From positions 11,181,572 through 11,245,571 of the forward strand of contig OX459108.1 of NCBI GenBank assembly GCA_949775045.1: a DNA stretch of 64,000 nucleotides, in the 5' to 3' direction. The notes under the pieces are model-generated. The model ran no database searches. It was given only the letters and a program-made list of their open reading frames with translations, and was not told the origin of the DNA. This DNA is from Metridium senile (lineage: Eukaryota; Cnidaria; Anthozoa; Actiniaria; Metridiidae). A program made the position numbers and the translations under genes. Of the stretch, positions 1-11,410 are shown one piece after another (position 1 is the stretch's first letter; each line of letters starts with the position of its first letter).

Positions 1-1141
1 TCACGATATCACTGGTAGTCGTAGTAATATAATATTGCAATATTTATACGATATGATTATTTAACTGTTATATTGATGTGCTAGTGTGAAATAAATAATT
101 TAAGACTCAAATAAAAACTAAGTAGTTAAACTGAAGTTTTATTAAACAAAATGTTTAGAGACTAGAAAGCTTCAATATAATTATTTTATCTCTAATCTGT
201 TCAGTACAATATAGGATAGTTTATATGTATTTCATCAAAGAGTGAACAATGTTTGTAAATAATTTTCTAAACATGTTTAGTTAAACTACTTTAAAAGATG
301 TATAACTGTCATTAACACAGCCTTCTCCGTAGGCATCTCTCTGTAGGAGTCTGGGAACGAAGATACAAAAAATGAACCCGACGGGGAAGGGTGCAGGAAA
401 CTAAAAAGAGGAAGACTGCTCTTCTTTTTTCTTCCCTTTATCGTTATCAATCTCCTCACTGTAAATAAGACCGTTACAAAGGAGTTTAGAATGAGGAAAA
501 AGGAGTTGCCTGCAAAGGAGGATTTCACCAACCACACAAATCTACCCTCATGGCAATAGAGAGGGTAATGCATCATATCTGATGAATAATGAATACAATC
601 AATTTGCCAGACGAGGTTCTATACTGTACCACAGCCGTGAGAGGGGAGAGGTAACCCACTGTACGATCCATTCCACGTGTGTTCCTTATATGATATAATT
701 GCTATCCGGAAATATTTAATATACAAAACACGTTATTAGGTGTGCAAGTATTGAAGTGTTGCTCAAGTGTTTATTTTTGCTGTTAGAGGGAAAACCTTAA
801 AACCCTCGTGACGTTGTTAACCCCTTGTTTGTTTGTGAGCCCCAGTGCTCATAAGATATAACTAATTTAAAATATCTACTTATAAAGAGATTTCATGGCA
901 GCCATGTTTGTGGGCAAGTACAAAAAAGAGTTTTTGAATGACAAATGATTTCAGTTCTCTTAAGAGAAAAGCTCCATTGTTTTGACCACAAACAATGCTG
1001 CCATGAAATCCCTCTATAGTTAGTGCACAAATTTTGCTGGTTTAACAGTTTCTATTTACTTGTGGCCAAGGTACTGTCCTTGTCATTATTACAATGAAAT
1101 GACCAGGTTTGTTATTTTTGTTGAGTTATAATAGCAAATAT
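1..1141. other. 3' flank of gene A, repeat-rich, no gene seen
   Basis: No credible coding exon is visible. The stretch holds an inverted-repeat element (about 318-530, ends resembling TCTCCGTAGGCA and TGCCTGCAAAGGAGGA) and a second one at about 880-1018. Both have counterparts downstream of gene B (about 9940-10120 and 11148-11275), so the A/B duplication includes the 3' flank. Confidence 0.6.
880..1018. repeat. Short inverted-repeat element (MITE), copy downstream of gene A
   Basis: The left end contains GATTTCATGGCAGCCATG and the right end the complementary CTGCCATGAAATCCCTC, bracketing about 140 bp. A related copy lies at about 11148-11275 downstream of gene B, so it either predates the A/B duplication or inserted in both. 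Confidence 0.6.
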
Positions 1142-1538
1142 CTATGCCAAGCATGTAGCAGGGCAGACTTTAGTAACTTGGCCGTTATAAGAAGATTTAA
1201 TGATTGTCTCCCAACTAAGAATTTCTCCCGGCTTAAATTTTGAAGCCGACGCGCACTTCCATGCATACATTTTAGGAACGATGTCATAATCAACTGCGTT
1301 ATTCCAAATCTGAAGGTCGGCAATGCTTTCTTGAATTACTTTGGTGTCATCAAATCCTCCATCTGTTTGACCCAAATAAAAAACTCCACCTGAAAGGACC
1401 GTTTTTCCTGTTGAAATTCCTGTTTCAGAAGCCTTTTGTTCTCCATTTTTAAAAACCGTAACATTTCCGTCACTGTTTCTCCATATGACGACGATGTGCT
1501 GCCATTTGTCATCTCGTTTAAACTTTGAGTTCAGGCCT
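1142..1538 (-). CDS. Gene A exon 6: C-terminal part of pentraxin head
   Basis: Acceptor CTTCAG at 1539-1544 (minus), phase 2 entry, stop TAG at 1142-1144. Contains the jellyroll strands VFYLGQTDGGFDDTK and SIADLQIW typical of pentraxin/LamG_3 domains, then a Cys-containing tail (YAWKCASASKF; KVCPATCLA) also present in gene B. Confidence 0.8.
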
Positions 1539-2685
1539 CTGAAGTGCGAAAACGTTTGCATGATTAAATGATAAGAAACATAGAAAGGAGGTACTATTGT
1601 TGTGTGATACCACATGGGGGGTGGGGTGGGGTGGGGTGGGGTGGGGGTGGGGGGGTTAAAATGGTACAAAATTTGCATCGTACCCAAAGAATCTCCTACA
1701 TTATCCATTGATTTCATGCTGGATGTTGAGGTTCATGGAGACTAGGACATGTAAAATAATTGTATATATACGCCCATACGCGGCTTTGGCGGTGCTTAAT
1801 TACAAGACGTAGTAAAGAGAAGAGAGCAGAGCAAATATATTAAACGGGAGCAGACCTTCAGAGTCCCCAAACTGATGAGAAAGAAGTTAAGCAAGTGGAG
1901 CAGACCTTCAGTGTCCCCTTGTAAAAGCGAAGTTATTGGAGTTCTTAGAAGTAAAAGATAGCGAAGTTCTTTGAGTACTTAGAAGTAAGAAGAGGACTAA
2001 AGTCGACAAACGAGGCGGTTGGCCACGTGTGGCAAGACTACCTAGACTACATCTTCAACTGAGGATTCCAGGATCAAACTAAAGTATAAGATAAAGTATA
2101 AAGAAAAGAACTAAAAAAGGAACTAGCTAGTGAGAAATAAACAGCCACGAGAGAAAACAAATACAATTCAAACAAAGACGACTAAAGATATCAATTATAA
2201 CAATAAAATTTAAACGCCGCTCGATCGAACATTTATTTATTGCTGTCCTGTTGTGCCATCAATCTCAGTCGAATTAGATAATGATGATGATTATTATTAT
2301 TATGATGATGATGATTAAATTAATAATATAATCAAATATATATAATCAAATCAATAATTATATTATGTATGATTATGTACTTTCAATCTTAAATGAAATT
2401 TCCTACTTACGTTCCCCCTTTATTGACTTGGATTTCCATCATTGCATCTGATTTTATCACCACAGAAAATGAACTACTTCCGTCTGCTGTTTTGTAAGAG
2501 AAGATCTGAAGCATTTTTTGGTATGAAGAGGAAACTTTCAACCAAAATGACAAGGTAAACGCTTTAAATGCCTTGGAAAATGTTGGAGATATTTTGACAA
2601 AGTCTGATGTAGATGCTCTTGGAAAATCGAGTTGGCATTCTAAATAAGTATACATACAGTTAATACAGCCAGCCAGCCTGCCAGC

Positions 2686-2753
<68 letters not shown>

Positions 2754-5700
2754 TTAACATTGTTTAAGAAACACTATGTTTAAGTCTTTTACCTGATGTT
2801 GTAACTTTACTGGTAGTTGGGGCGACAGTGGTGGTGGTAGTTGCTTCAGTGGTAGTTGGGGCGGAAGTTGTAGTGGCAGTAGAGGCTTCAGTGGTTATTG
2901 GGGCGGAAGTGGTGGTGTCAGTGGTTGTAGATGCGGAAGCTGTAGTTGCTTCATTGGTAGTTGGAGCGGAAGTTGTGATGGCAGTAGAGGCTTCAGTGGT
3001 TATTGGGGCGGATGTGGTGGTGGTAGTGGCGTCGTTGTTAGTTTGAGCCGAAATGGTGATTGACGTACTGGTACTAGTAGGAACGGTTGGAGGTAAAGAG
3101 GTCGTAACTGAAAGTAAATTAAAAGTGCATTTTTAAAATTTACAGTGATTTGGGTCACAGTTTATCATTTTTAATCAAACAATTAAAACACCTGGGTGAT
3201 GTGGTTCAGTGCACACAGGGAGTAAAGTATCGGGTATGCTGGTTGTTAAAATCAATGATTAATTTAGGGACCGATCGTTTATTACATCGCAGGGGGGCGG
3301 GGGGCGGTGGAAACATAAGGGGGTTACGTTTTTAAAAATACGTGAAAATGGGGAGTGTATATTTTTAAATGGTCAGAATTCGGTGGGATTCTTTTTAAAA
3401 ACACCGACTTTTGAAGCTTTGAAAGAGGGGGGGTACGTTTTCTATTAATAAACGATCGGTCCCTTAGTGCCTATAAGGATAGTAAAGTAGTAATTTCGAC
3501 ATCTCGACATTTCTTTGAAGGTATTGAAAAAGGTAAATTTCACAGCTTTAATTCGGCGCTTTTTACGTTTTTTATCCGGTTTGTCTTACATAATTAAATT
3601 AAATAGTCCATGCATGTCATTCTCCATTTCCGGTATCTTTTAGCGGTGAAAAATTACTGTCACGCACATGTCATGCAAAATGATTGCAGATGATCATACT
3701 ATATACTTTTACCCTTGAATCCCCCCCCCCCCCCCCCCCCCCTCCTCTCCCCTGGTTGTGGTGTAGTGGTAACACTTCGGATAGAAAGCCGGAACCGTGG
3801 GGTTCAATTCCCGCCAAGGGAAGGGCATATGATATTTTTCACATGTATTTGTAATTGAATAAGATTTGAAAGATTTGAATATACTCACCACCACCGCAGT
3901 TAGCTGTTGAATCTTTCGTGTTACATTCACATTTGAATGTCTTTGCAATGAAGTTATAACGGCATATTTCGGTTTTGGAACATTGGCAGGTATTCTGTAT
4001 ATAATACATAAATGCGTATCAGAAATACCGTATGCAATCGTGAAAACAATGCCATTACCAAATATGGTATTTTAGGTGAGAAGTAACAAAAGACTTTGAT
4101 TAGAACGGGAGAATTTTTTCTTTTTTTTTTTAACAAGTTAAGATTGCAACAGAACAACAGGCATATCCATAATGCGATTATCATAAATTTTGTTTCTACT
4201 TATAACCATAACCATAATGCCTTCTGTTCTTTGGGGTAGATATTGTAAAATATCAAATCGGCTAACGCGTTGCTATGTACGTTTCCACCCAATTGAAAAC
4301 CACGGGGACTAAAATATTTTGTTTGAAAAATGTACCAAGTAATATCGAAATACATAAGACAAAGAATCTTATTCCCAAAATATTTGAATTGGGCGGAAGC
4401 AAGTCCCCCTCCATAGGCAACATTTTTTCGACTAAGTTTGAGAGAATACAAGAGTAGTATGTCTTCTACTGTTGCTTATGTCGCTAGTGTGAACCGGGAT
4501 TAATTATATGCTTTGGCGCGCTTGTTAATATTAAAGAATGAATAATATAAAATAAAGAAAATTACAAGCAACAATTAGAATGGAACTCCCAGTCACCGTC
4601 TCCCCTCCCCCTCTCCCAGAGCAGGCTATCACTTTTCAAGATTGTAAATTATTTGTAAACCACTTGGACTGATTATGAATCTTTACCTCTGCTGAATAGT
4701 AAACCCCTCCAGGTTTGGATACCAAGTTGTCAGGATGCATCACGTGATCTGATTCACTCAGTTCACAGGATTTTTCATCAGAGATATAATTGTATGACAG
4801 GCATCGATCATCCATGTAGCAGTTGGCCCTGCAAACGTTTTCTTTGAGATCGGGTTTAGTGATGTTCTTGAAGACAAACTTTTCTAGAACTTTTCCTTCG
4901 TGTCTGAACTTGAACCACATTGATTTACATCGACCTGGAAACAAATTGAATACCTTTCAAAGTGTCTTATTTAGAGAGGTTTTGGATTTTTAAAGAAATT
5001 GGCAAGTTCCGCATTTTAAAAGTTTATATTAAAATCTTCAGTTTCGTTTTCCACTATAATTTTGATTTTAAATATTTATAGCAATTTTGAACAACAATGT
5101 ATAACAATGTATAACATTTTAGATAAATGTATTTTTTTTGCAACCAATTCGTAGAACGAAATTTCATTTGCTCACAGCCGTTTTTGTAATACATCTTAAC
5201 TTTCTATGACTAAAGTCAATAGAAGGACATGTGTTTTTGTTTCAAAAAGTATAATAACTCTCCGGGGTTGAAATAAAATACGGAATGCCTAGCGAAATAA
5301 TATAATATGACCGGGCCGGAGTATAGAGAATATTTGTTGGAAAATTTCTTAAACATTGAGAACTTAATTTAGTCAAATGTGTTTTTTTGCCTTCGAGGTG
5401 CAAGAAGCCAAGTGGTTTTAGACCTGATAAAACACGATCTGCGAGCTTATTAAACGGCTTCAAAAACTCCAACCTTATTTTTTGTGTGTGTGTTGTTTTT
5501 TTTAAATCAAGGATTTATGAAAGTTTGTTAGAGAAAATTCAGGTTAAAAATTATGTAAATTAGAGTGAATCTTTATCTTCAGGTAAAACACTAATACTCG
5601 TCATTGTTACGATTTCTTTTGTCAATTTCTCATGAATATTTAATGAGTTTTTGAAGGAGGCAATAAACCCATTTATTAAGGACGTTTGCGATAAAATGCA

Positions 5701-8700
5701 AAGTAAATGTCAATTCCATGAGACTTTGCCAGTTGATAAAACTAAATTAGATACATCAAATAAGCTAAAAAAAATTGGGGTCACCGTCGTTGTTATCGAG
5801 CAAAATGGCCTCAAAGTCGTCAATTTCAATCTCAATTTGCATTGAGCAGTTCTGGAAATGCGCCATAAATATAAGAACTAGCAATGATAATTATCATAAT
5901 TATAAAGTTCGTTTTGAAAGAAAATATTTTTTTTTACAATGTTAACCATAAAACTCATTTTACGGTATATTTGCTGCATGTTGTCAATTACTGCTTAAAA
6001 TAAAATCCCAGTACTTATAAAATAAAAAAATACTCAATGGTTAGTTTCGTGAATTAATCTCTATGTTTATAACGTTTAAAAAAGAAAAAATTTGTGCATT
6101 ATACATAGCGCACGGACATACCTTATTTACTTGACCCCAATAATTTCCCAATACATAATTCTTGTGCCATAGACCTTATTCACTTGCCACAATGTTTCCC
6201 AATACATAGTTCTTGTGCCATAGACCTTATTCACTTGCCAAAATGTTTTCCCAATACATAATTCTTGTGCCATAGACCTTATTCACTTGCCACAACGTTT
6301 TCCCAATACATAATTCTTGTGCCATAGACCTTATTCACTTGCAACAATGTTTTCCCAATACATAATTCTTATGCCATAGACCTTATTCACTTGCCACAAT
6401 GTTTTCCCAATACATAATTCTTGTGCCATAGACCTGGCTTATTCACTTGCCACAATGTTTTCCCAATACATAATTCTTGTGCCATAGACCTTATTCACTT
6501 GCCACAATGTTTTCCCAATACATAATTCTTGTGCCATAGACCTTATTCACTTGCCTAAATGTTCTCCCAATACAATCTTCTTAGGAGATAGACCTTATAT
6601 ATTTACTTGCCTCAATGTTTTCCAATACAATCTTCTTAGGAGATAGACTTTAAATATTTACTTGCCTCAATGTTTTCCCAATACAATCTTCTTAGGAGAT
6701 AGACCTTATATATTTACTTGCCTCAATGTTTTCCCAATACAATCTTCTTAGGAGACAGACCTTATATATTTACTTGCCTCAATGTTTTCCCAATACAATC
6801 TTCTTAGGAGATAGACTTTATATATTTACTTGCCTTAATGTTTTCCCAATACAATCGTCTTTGGAGATAGACTTTATATATTTACTTGCCTTAATGTTTT
6901 CCCAATACAATCTTCTTTGGAGATAGACCTTGTTCACTTGCCTCAATGTTTTCCCAATACAATCTTCTTAGGAGATAGACTTTATATATTCACTTGCCTC
7001 AATGTTTTCCCAATACAATCTTCTTAGTAGATAGATGACTTTATATATTTACTTGCCTTAATGTTTTCCCAATACAATCTTCTTTGGAGATAGACTTTAT
7101 ATATTTACTTGCCTTAATGTTTTCCCAATACATTCTTCTTTGGAGATAGACCTTGTTCACTTGCCTCAATGTTTTCCCAATACAATCTTCTTAGGAGATA
7201 GACTTTATATATTTACTTGCCTCAATGTTTTCCTAATACAATCCTTTTGGGAAATATACTTTATTCATTTGCTTCAAAAGTTTCCTCATAAAATGTTATT
7301 TTTAGAAAGCCTTCGATTCACCTGCGCCAATGATTTCCCAAAAAATATTCTCTTGTGAGATAGCCCTTATTCATTTGCCGAAAAAAAATTAATTCGCTTT
7401 GTTAGAATATTAAGAAATTAATTTATTTCCCACGACTATTGCCTTGGTTAAACATCGAGGCATTTGAAAAAATTGGATAGCCAAAACTAGAATCGATGGC
7501 CTGATTTCATTTTTCGCAATTTTAAACGCCTCCAATACCAGAGAAAGATAAGTGAGAAAATCTAAATTGCATTTGACATTTTGTTTGGCTAATCTCATTT
7601 TTTGTTACAGTTACAGTCGAAGCTCCATTAAGCGGACACCCTTGGGAAACGAAAAAAGTGTCCGTAAGTAGAGCTGTCCGCCTAATAAGAAGGGTTCTTA
7701 AAACGGGTAAATAACGTAAAATAGTCTTGTTTTGCGCTTACAAAAGCATTTCTAAAGAGCAATAATAGCAATTAAAGACAAAGAATAGTCTGGCTCAATG
7801 ATTAAGCGATTTATTCAAAATAATCAATATTTTAACAACTGTTCTATTAGATAATTATGGTCTGGTGTAACACAAGTCTAACAATGTCTAACACGAGATG
7901 AAGTGAGCAACCAATACGAAGTTATTGGTCATGCACCAAAGCTAATGGCCTTGTGGCTGACAAAGTTTTTGAAAAGAGCGACCAAAAGTTGTCATTACGA
8001 GAAGCGAATAATCAGAGGAGGAGGCTATGGATTAGAGGTGCCGTGTGATTATGACATTAGAGGAGACCAATTCTCTATCAACTGGCTCCAATCTAAACTG
8101 AATAAAGAAGGTTATATTGTGTAATATAGCTCCTTTTAAGCTTAACTTTTACATTCGCAAGCTAGTTAAACTGATACGGTACTGTTAAACTTAGAAGTCG
8201 ATGATGTAAACAAGGACAAATAGATTAAATAATGTTTTTCTATTTCGAGTGTCCGCTTAAGGGAGCTTGAAAACAATAGAAAAGGTCAATTTGGATTCGC
8301 TTAAGGTGTCCGCGTCCGCTTAAGAGAATGTCCGCTAAATGGAACGTGTGAATACAGTGTTTGTATGGAAGAAAAAACGGGGTTTTGGAAAGCTGTCCGT
8401 AACTAGAACTGTCCGCTTAGTGGAGCGTCCGCTAATGGAGCTTCGACAGTTATAACAGTGAGAGTTTAGAACGTCTTCACTGCAAAAACGGCTGAGTAGA
8501 TATACGACTCAGTATATGAAATATATATTATATTATATAGTATATTGAGTAAAGTATATTGAGTAAACTGGTCAAAATCAGTTGTACGAATGGTGAATAG
8601 CGCTATCCACCGGATAAATCCTCATCCAGCGGATAAAATTTATAAAAAACCTATGCAGTGGATAACGTTTTTCCGCGGATAACTTTATCCACCCTTCGTA

Positions 8701-9173
8701 CAACCGGCCCCAGGATGACACTTAAAAGCGAGTTAACCTAACTCAACATAAAGAGTATAGGTGTAAATGTAGGCGTACCATTGAGTAAGAAGTACCCAAT
8801 ATATTGACTAAAACATGACTTTTTTATAAAAAGTGAAACAACGAATTTGAAAAAAGCGGTTTTAATTTACAATGCTGATACATATACATATTAAGGCCCG
8901 TGCAAACGGTTTCAACATTTGCTTCAACATCCGTTTGATTTTGTTGAAAAGCAATGTTTAAACGCTTTTAAAAGCTTTTAACGTTCATTTGTTGAGACGT
9001 GTTGAATTGATGTTGAATTAATGTTGGAAGAGTTTAAACGCATTGCTATTCAACCAAAATCGAACGGATGTTCAAGCAAATGTTGAAACTGTTTGCCCGG
9101 GTCCTTATAACTTACCTTCAGCTCCAATTACGTAGATTATTGCCAGCAGACAAATTGACAATTCCCCTTGCAT
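1142..9173 (-). CDS. Gene A: secreted PAN/Apple-EGF-mucin stalk-pentraxin protein (6 exons)
   Basis: Predicted secreted or surface recognition protein. Six minus-strand exons join in frame: 9116-9173 signal peptide, 4687-4934 PAN/Apple, 3889-3994 EGF-like, 2793-3107 Thr-rich stalk, 2411-2639 and 1142-1538 pentraxin/LamG head. They sum to 1353 nt, exactly 450 codons plus TAG. All introns are GT-AG. Phases run 1, 0, 1, 1, 2, identical to gene B. Pentraxin family members fold as calcium-dependent beta-jellyroll lectins; PAN and EGF modules mediate protein or sugar contacts. The Thr-rich stalk should be heavily O-glycosylated. No transmembrane segment follows the head. The exact ligand is unknown. 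The ATG is chosen because it opens a hydrophobic leader that is conserved in A, B and C. Confidence 0.82.
1614..1655 (+). repeat. GGGGT-type simple repeat
   Basis: A G-rich run of GGGGT units in the intron between the two pentraxin exons of gene A. It is low-complexity sequence and could form G-quadruplexes. Confidence 0.8.
2411..2639 (-). CDS. Gene A exon 5: N-terminal part of pentraxin head
   Basis: Opens in phase 1 as E-C-Q-L-D-F-P and contains FTLSFWLKVSSSYQKMLQIF, the first half of a pentraxin/LamG jellyroll. It is 229 nt, the same as gene B exon 5 (12741-12969), and leaves in phase 2. Confidence 0.8.
2669..2753 (+). repeat. (CCAG)n tetranucleotide repeat
   Basis: A long run of CCAG/CCTG units ends about 30 bp before the acceptor of pentraxin exon 5. 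It creates an artefactual minus-strand frame of Trp-Leu-Ala-Gly repeats that is not coding. Gene B has a different tetranucleotide, (TCAG)n, in the same intron. Confidence 0.9.
2793..3107 (-). CDS. Gene A exon 4: Thr/Ser/Pro-rich mucin-like stalk
   Basis: 315 nt, phase 1 in and out. About half of the residues are Thr or Ser, in imperfect repeats such as TTSAPTTTEA. It is the shortest stalk of the three paralogs (105 residues, against 233 in B and about 481 in C). Confidence 0.8.
3267..3463. repeat. MITE with TTA target duplication (PIF/Harbinger-like)
   Basis: Ends are GGGACCGATCGTTTATTA and its complement, flanked by TTA at 3264-3266 and 3464-3466. A 3-bp TWA duplication and GGG-starting ends fit PIF/Harbinger elements. 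G-runs fill the middle. A partial relative (AGGGAGCGGTCATTAATTA) lies near 52412 in gene E. Confidence 0.7.
3721..3742 (+). repeat. Poly-C tract
   Basis: A run of about 22 C residues in the stalk-EGF intron of gene A, next to the tRNA-like sequence. It is a likely length-variable or error-prone site. Confidence 0.9.
3750..3826 (+). repeat. tRNA-like sequence, probably a SINE head
   Basis: Contains an A-box-like TGGTGTAGTGGTAAC and a B-box-like GGGGTTCAATTCCC, with an imperfect acceptor stem (CCCCTGG with CCAAGGG). The anticodon arm pairs poorly and it sits in an intron, so a tRNA-derived SINE or pseudo-tRNA is more likely than a working tRNA gene. Confidence 0.45.
3889..3994 (-). CDS. Gene A exon 3: EGF-like module
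   Basis: 106 nt, entered in phase 0 and left in phase 1. Six cysteines are spaced C-x-C-x5-C-x10-C-x-C-x8-C, an EGF-like pattern with an unusually short C1-C2 loop. The same exon occurs in B (14658-14763) and C (24649-24754). Confidence 0.78.
4687..4934 (-). CDS. Gene A exon 2: PAN/Apple domain
   Basis: Phase 1 in, phase 0 out. Key segments are GRCKSMWFKFRHEG, the paired cysteines in VCRANCYMDDRCLSYNY and the closing SCELSESDHV. The Cys pattern and the C-x-S-Y-N-Y core fit PAN_1/Apple domains. It has two extra codons (Lys-Pro) relative to B. Confidence 0.8.
6120..7260 (+). repeat. Minisatellite, 52- then 56-bp units
   Basis: About twenty tandem units. The left array has a unit of about 52 bp containing CACTTGCCACAATGTTTTCC; the right array has about 56 bp containing TTTACTTGCCTCAATG. 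Related arrays lie in the matching introns of gene B (16490-16950) and gene C (22225-22480, opposite orientation). Short ORFs across it are repeat artefacts. Confidence 0.9.
7614..8449. mobile_element. DNA transposon remnant with long inverted ends
   Basis: Ends read CAGTCGAAGCTCCATTA and the near-complement TAATGGAGCTTCGACAG, with GTCCGCTTA-type subterminal repeats on both sides. The flanks share TTA, so the target site is TA or TTA and the boundary is ambiguous by a base. An internal frame (7903-8124, plus) has no recognised domain. Confidence 0.65.
8580..8708. repeat. Small hairpin element
   Basis: GTTGTACGAATGGTGAATAG at the left mirrors the right-end rc GTTGTACGAAGGGTGGATAA. The right half is also found in gene C intron 1 (about 21555-21630), where a TA-flanked element at 21632 follows it. 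Confidence 0.6.
8894..9106. repeat. Hairpin MITE abutting the splice donor of gene A exon 1
   Basis: Ends AAGGCCCGTGCAAACGG and complementary CCGGGTCCTT enclose inverted copies of CAACATTTGCTTCAACATCC. It ends within about ten bases of the GTAAG donor at 9115. The same element occurs at 20955-21172 in gene C, also against the donor, but not at this place in gene B. Confidence 0.75.
9116..9173 (-). CDS. Gene A exon 1: signal peptide
   Basis: Encodes MQGELSICLLAIIYVIGAE, a short basic-free leader with a hydrophobic core ending in a plausible signal peptidase site (G-A-E). It is 58 nt, phase 1 donor GTAAG, and nearly identical to the exons in B and C. Confidence 0.82.
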
Positions 9174-9345
9174 TTTCTCCAACGCTCATTAAGGGCAGAC
9201 CAACCTTTCCAAATGATTTAAATTGAAGTCGATTGGATTGAATTTAGAATATGGGCTTTCCTTGTTTATAAACTTCTTATTGTTGGTATTTAATATGTTG
9301 AACTTGACGTTTTGAGTGCAGTTTCACAATACTAATGTGAAGTTT
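9174..9345 (-). promoter_or_regulatory. Conserved upstream block of gene A with TATA-like site
   Basis: This block is conserved in front of B (17644-17830) and both leader copies of C (20330-20563, 20660-20889). It contains GAGCGTTGGAGAAAATG before the start and, in A, TTTATAAA near 9269 about 100 bp upstream of the ATG. A core promoter is inferred from conservation and position only. Confidence 0.5.
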
Positions 9346-11410
9346 TTGAATTATTGATGTCTTAAAGCTTGAGAACAACACATAGATCTATGAACACGAA
9401 AATATTGGCATGGTTGTGATATTGTTTGTGATCATTGCCAAAACAGGTTCTCCAAGGTACTCTGTTAGTCTGTTAGTATGTCTATTAGTTAGAAACGAAG
9501 GGTAAAATATTATTACTGCTACTCCAGCAGTGCCAAAAAAAATTATTTTAAAAATAGCAACAAATTACATAGTCAATTTGAATAACACATAACATACACC
9601 TGCCTCTTGGTATTTGGTAAGCAAATAAACTAATTCCCGCCGGGCACAATTGACTTCAAAATCGGTCATGTTAAACGTTCCTAAACTGATAATGAAAATT
9701 CAGCTGCTTTTCTTTTAAAATGTCCAACTGAGCGAAACAAAGCGTATTTATTAGTGTGGGAATAAAATAAACACATTAGTAAAGAAAAGAATTAGTGATA
9801 TAGTACAAAATACACTAAAGTGTGTTCCACAGGTTTATGAAAACCACTTTAACTCATTGGCTTATTACAAAACATGAGCTAAATATTACTATGTGATTGG
9901 TAATGAAACAAATAAAATTGAACGCGGTCCCAACCCTAGGCGGCCTCCGCAGGCAACTCTCTGTAGGAGTCTGGGAAAGAAGACTGATACAAAAAATGTA
10001 TACGAAGGGGAGGGGTGCAAGGGATAAAAAGGCTTGAGAATCTTCCTCTTTTTCCCGTTTGTCGTTCTCAGTCCCTTCACGGTAAATAAGACCATTATAA
10101 AGGAATCCAAACCACACAACACTGCCCGACGTGTTTTTATTTTTATTTTTGAGGAAGGAGGTAAACTAGAGAACGCACTTAAACTGATCCTTATTACAAT
10201 GAAGAGGGTAATGCATCATATATGATAAATAACGAACATACAATTAATTTGCCACTGAGACGTGGTTCGAAACAACACAGCGGTCAAACGACCACGCATG
10301 CGCGAAAGAACAAGTAAAATGAATTAGCACACAAATCTGACATTGGTACGGACTCTATAGAAAACTATGAAGTGGACGAGTTTCAATACTTTTTTCTTGC
10401 AAAATGTAAACAAAAGTACAAAAGTGTAAATTAATGAATACAGAACAACATAACGAATGGGTACACGAATCTTTAACTTATATATTTAGGGAATATCTTA
10501 TAAACCGATTTCATGTAGTCTGAAATTGCTAATTTTAAAAATGCAAATTTACCCCTGTTAAAATTCTGATAGGCATGCGTAGTCGTTTGACCGCTACGTT
10601 GTTCCGAAACTACAGTGAAACCCCGCTTTACGGTCACCCGCTTAATACGGCCACCCCGTTATTGCGGCCAGTTTTTTAAGTCCCGACGAAATGCATGTCC
10701 ATACATTTTCTATAAAATTTACTCGCTTAATACGGCCACCCCGTTAATACGGACACTTTGGGCTGTCCCTTCGGTGGCCGAATTAACTTCGTATTGAAGT
10801 GTTGCTCAAGTGTTGATTTTTGCTGTTACAGGGAAAACCGTAAAACCCTCATGACGTTATTTGGGTTGTCCCTTCGGTGGCCGGATTAACGGGGTTCCGC
10901 TGTACTATACGATCCATTCCACGTGTGTTCCTTATATGGTATAATTGCTATCAGGAAATATTTAATATAGAAAACACGTTATTAGGTGTGCAGGTATTGA
11001 AATGTTCAGTGCTCAAGTGTTGATTTTTGCTGTTAGAGGGAAAACCGTAAAACCTTTATTGTAGACGTGAGAAAGAACATGCATGTCAAAACACACAATT
11101 TCAGTGCTCATAAAATATCTATTGGAGGCATCTACTTATAGAGGGATTTCATGGAAGCCATCTTTGTGGGCAAGAACAAAAGGAATTTTTTTGAATGACA
11201 AACGATTTTAGTTCACTTTCAAGCTCCATTGTTTTGACCACAAATATGGCAGCCATGGCTTTAATCCCTCTATAGTGAAAGCACGAATGTTGCTGGTTTA
11301 ACAGTTTCTATTTACTTGTGCCAGAGGTGCTGTCCTTGTTATTATTCTAATGAAATCAACCAGATTTGGATATAATTGTTGATTGAAGCCGGAGTTATAA
11401 TAGTAAATAA
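9346..11410. other. Spacer between genes A and B, repeat-rich
   Basis: No exon is recognised. It holds sequences repeated downstream of gene A (9920-10270 resembles 290-590), a TA-flanked MITE (10613-10902), and a copy of the 880-1018 element at 11148-11275. The repeated order supports a tandem duplication of roughly 10 kb that produced A and B. Confidence 0.6.
10613..10902. repeat. MITE with TA target duplication (pogo/Tc1-like)
   Basis: Ends CAGTGAAACCCCGC and its near-complement GGGGTTCCGCTG, each next to TA (10611-10612 and 10903-10904). The CAGTGGAACCCCG-type end is typical of pogo-derived MITEs. A one-ended relative starts at about 18116 (CAGTGGAACCCCGCC). Confidence 0.75.

Larger units (their letters stand above)
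4935..9115 (-). other. Gene A intron 1, repeat-filled
   Basis: A 4.2-kb intron between signal peptide and PAN exons. It holds a minisatellite (6120-7260), a TIR element (7614-8449), a hairpin element (about 8580-8708) and a hairpin element abutting the splice donor (8894-9106). Other parts, such as 5150-5330, match the same introns of B and C. Confidence 0.7.

Noticed and set aside
3750..3826. Functional tRNA gene
   Set aside because: A and B boxes are present, but the anticodon stem does not pair well and the acceptor stem has a mismatch. A SINE head or pseudo-tRNA is preferred.
5651..5845. 64-codon plus frame in gene A intron 1
   Set aside because: No domain, no splice support and opposite strand to the host gene. 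Probably a repeat fragment or chance frame.
6120..7260. Regular repeats resembling a CRISPR array
   Set aside because: Units are contiguous with no unique spacers, 52-56 bp long and located in a eukaryotic intron. This is a minisatellite.
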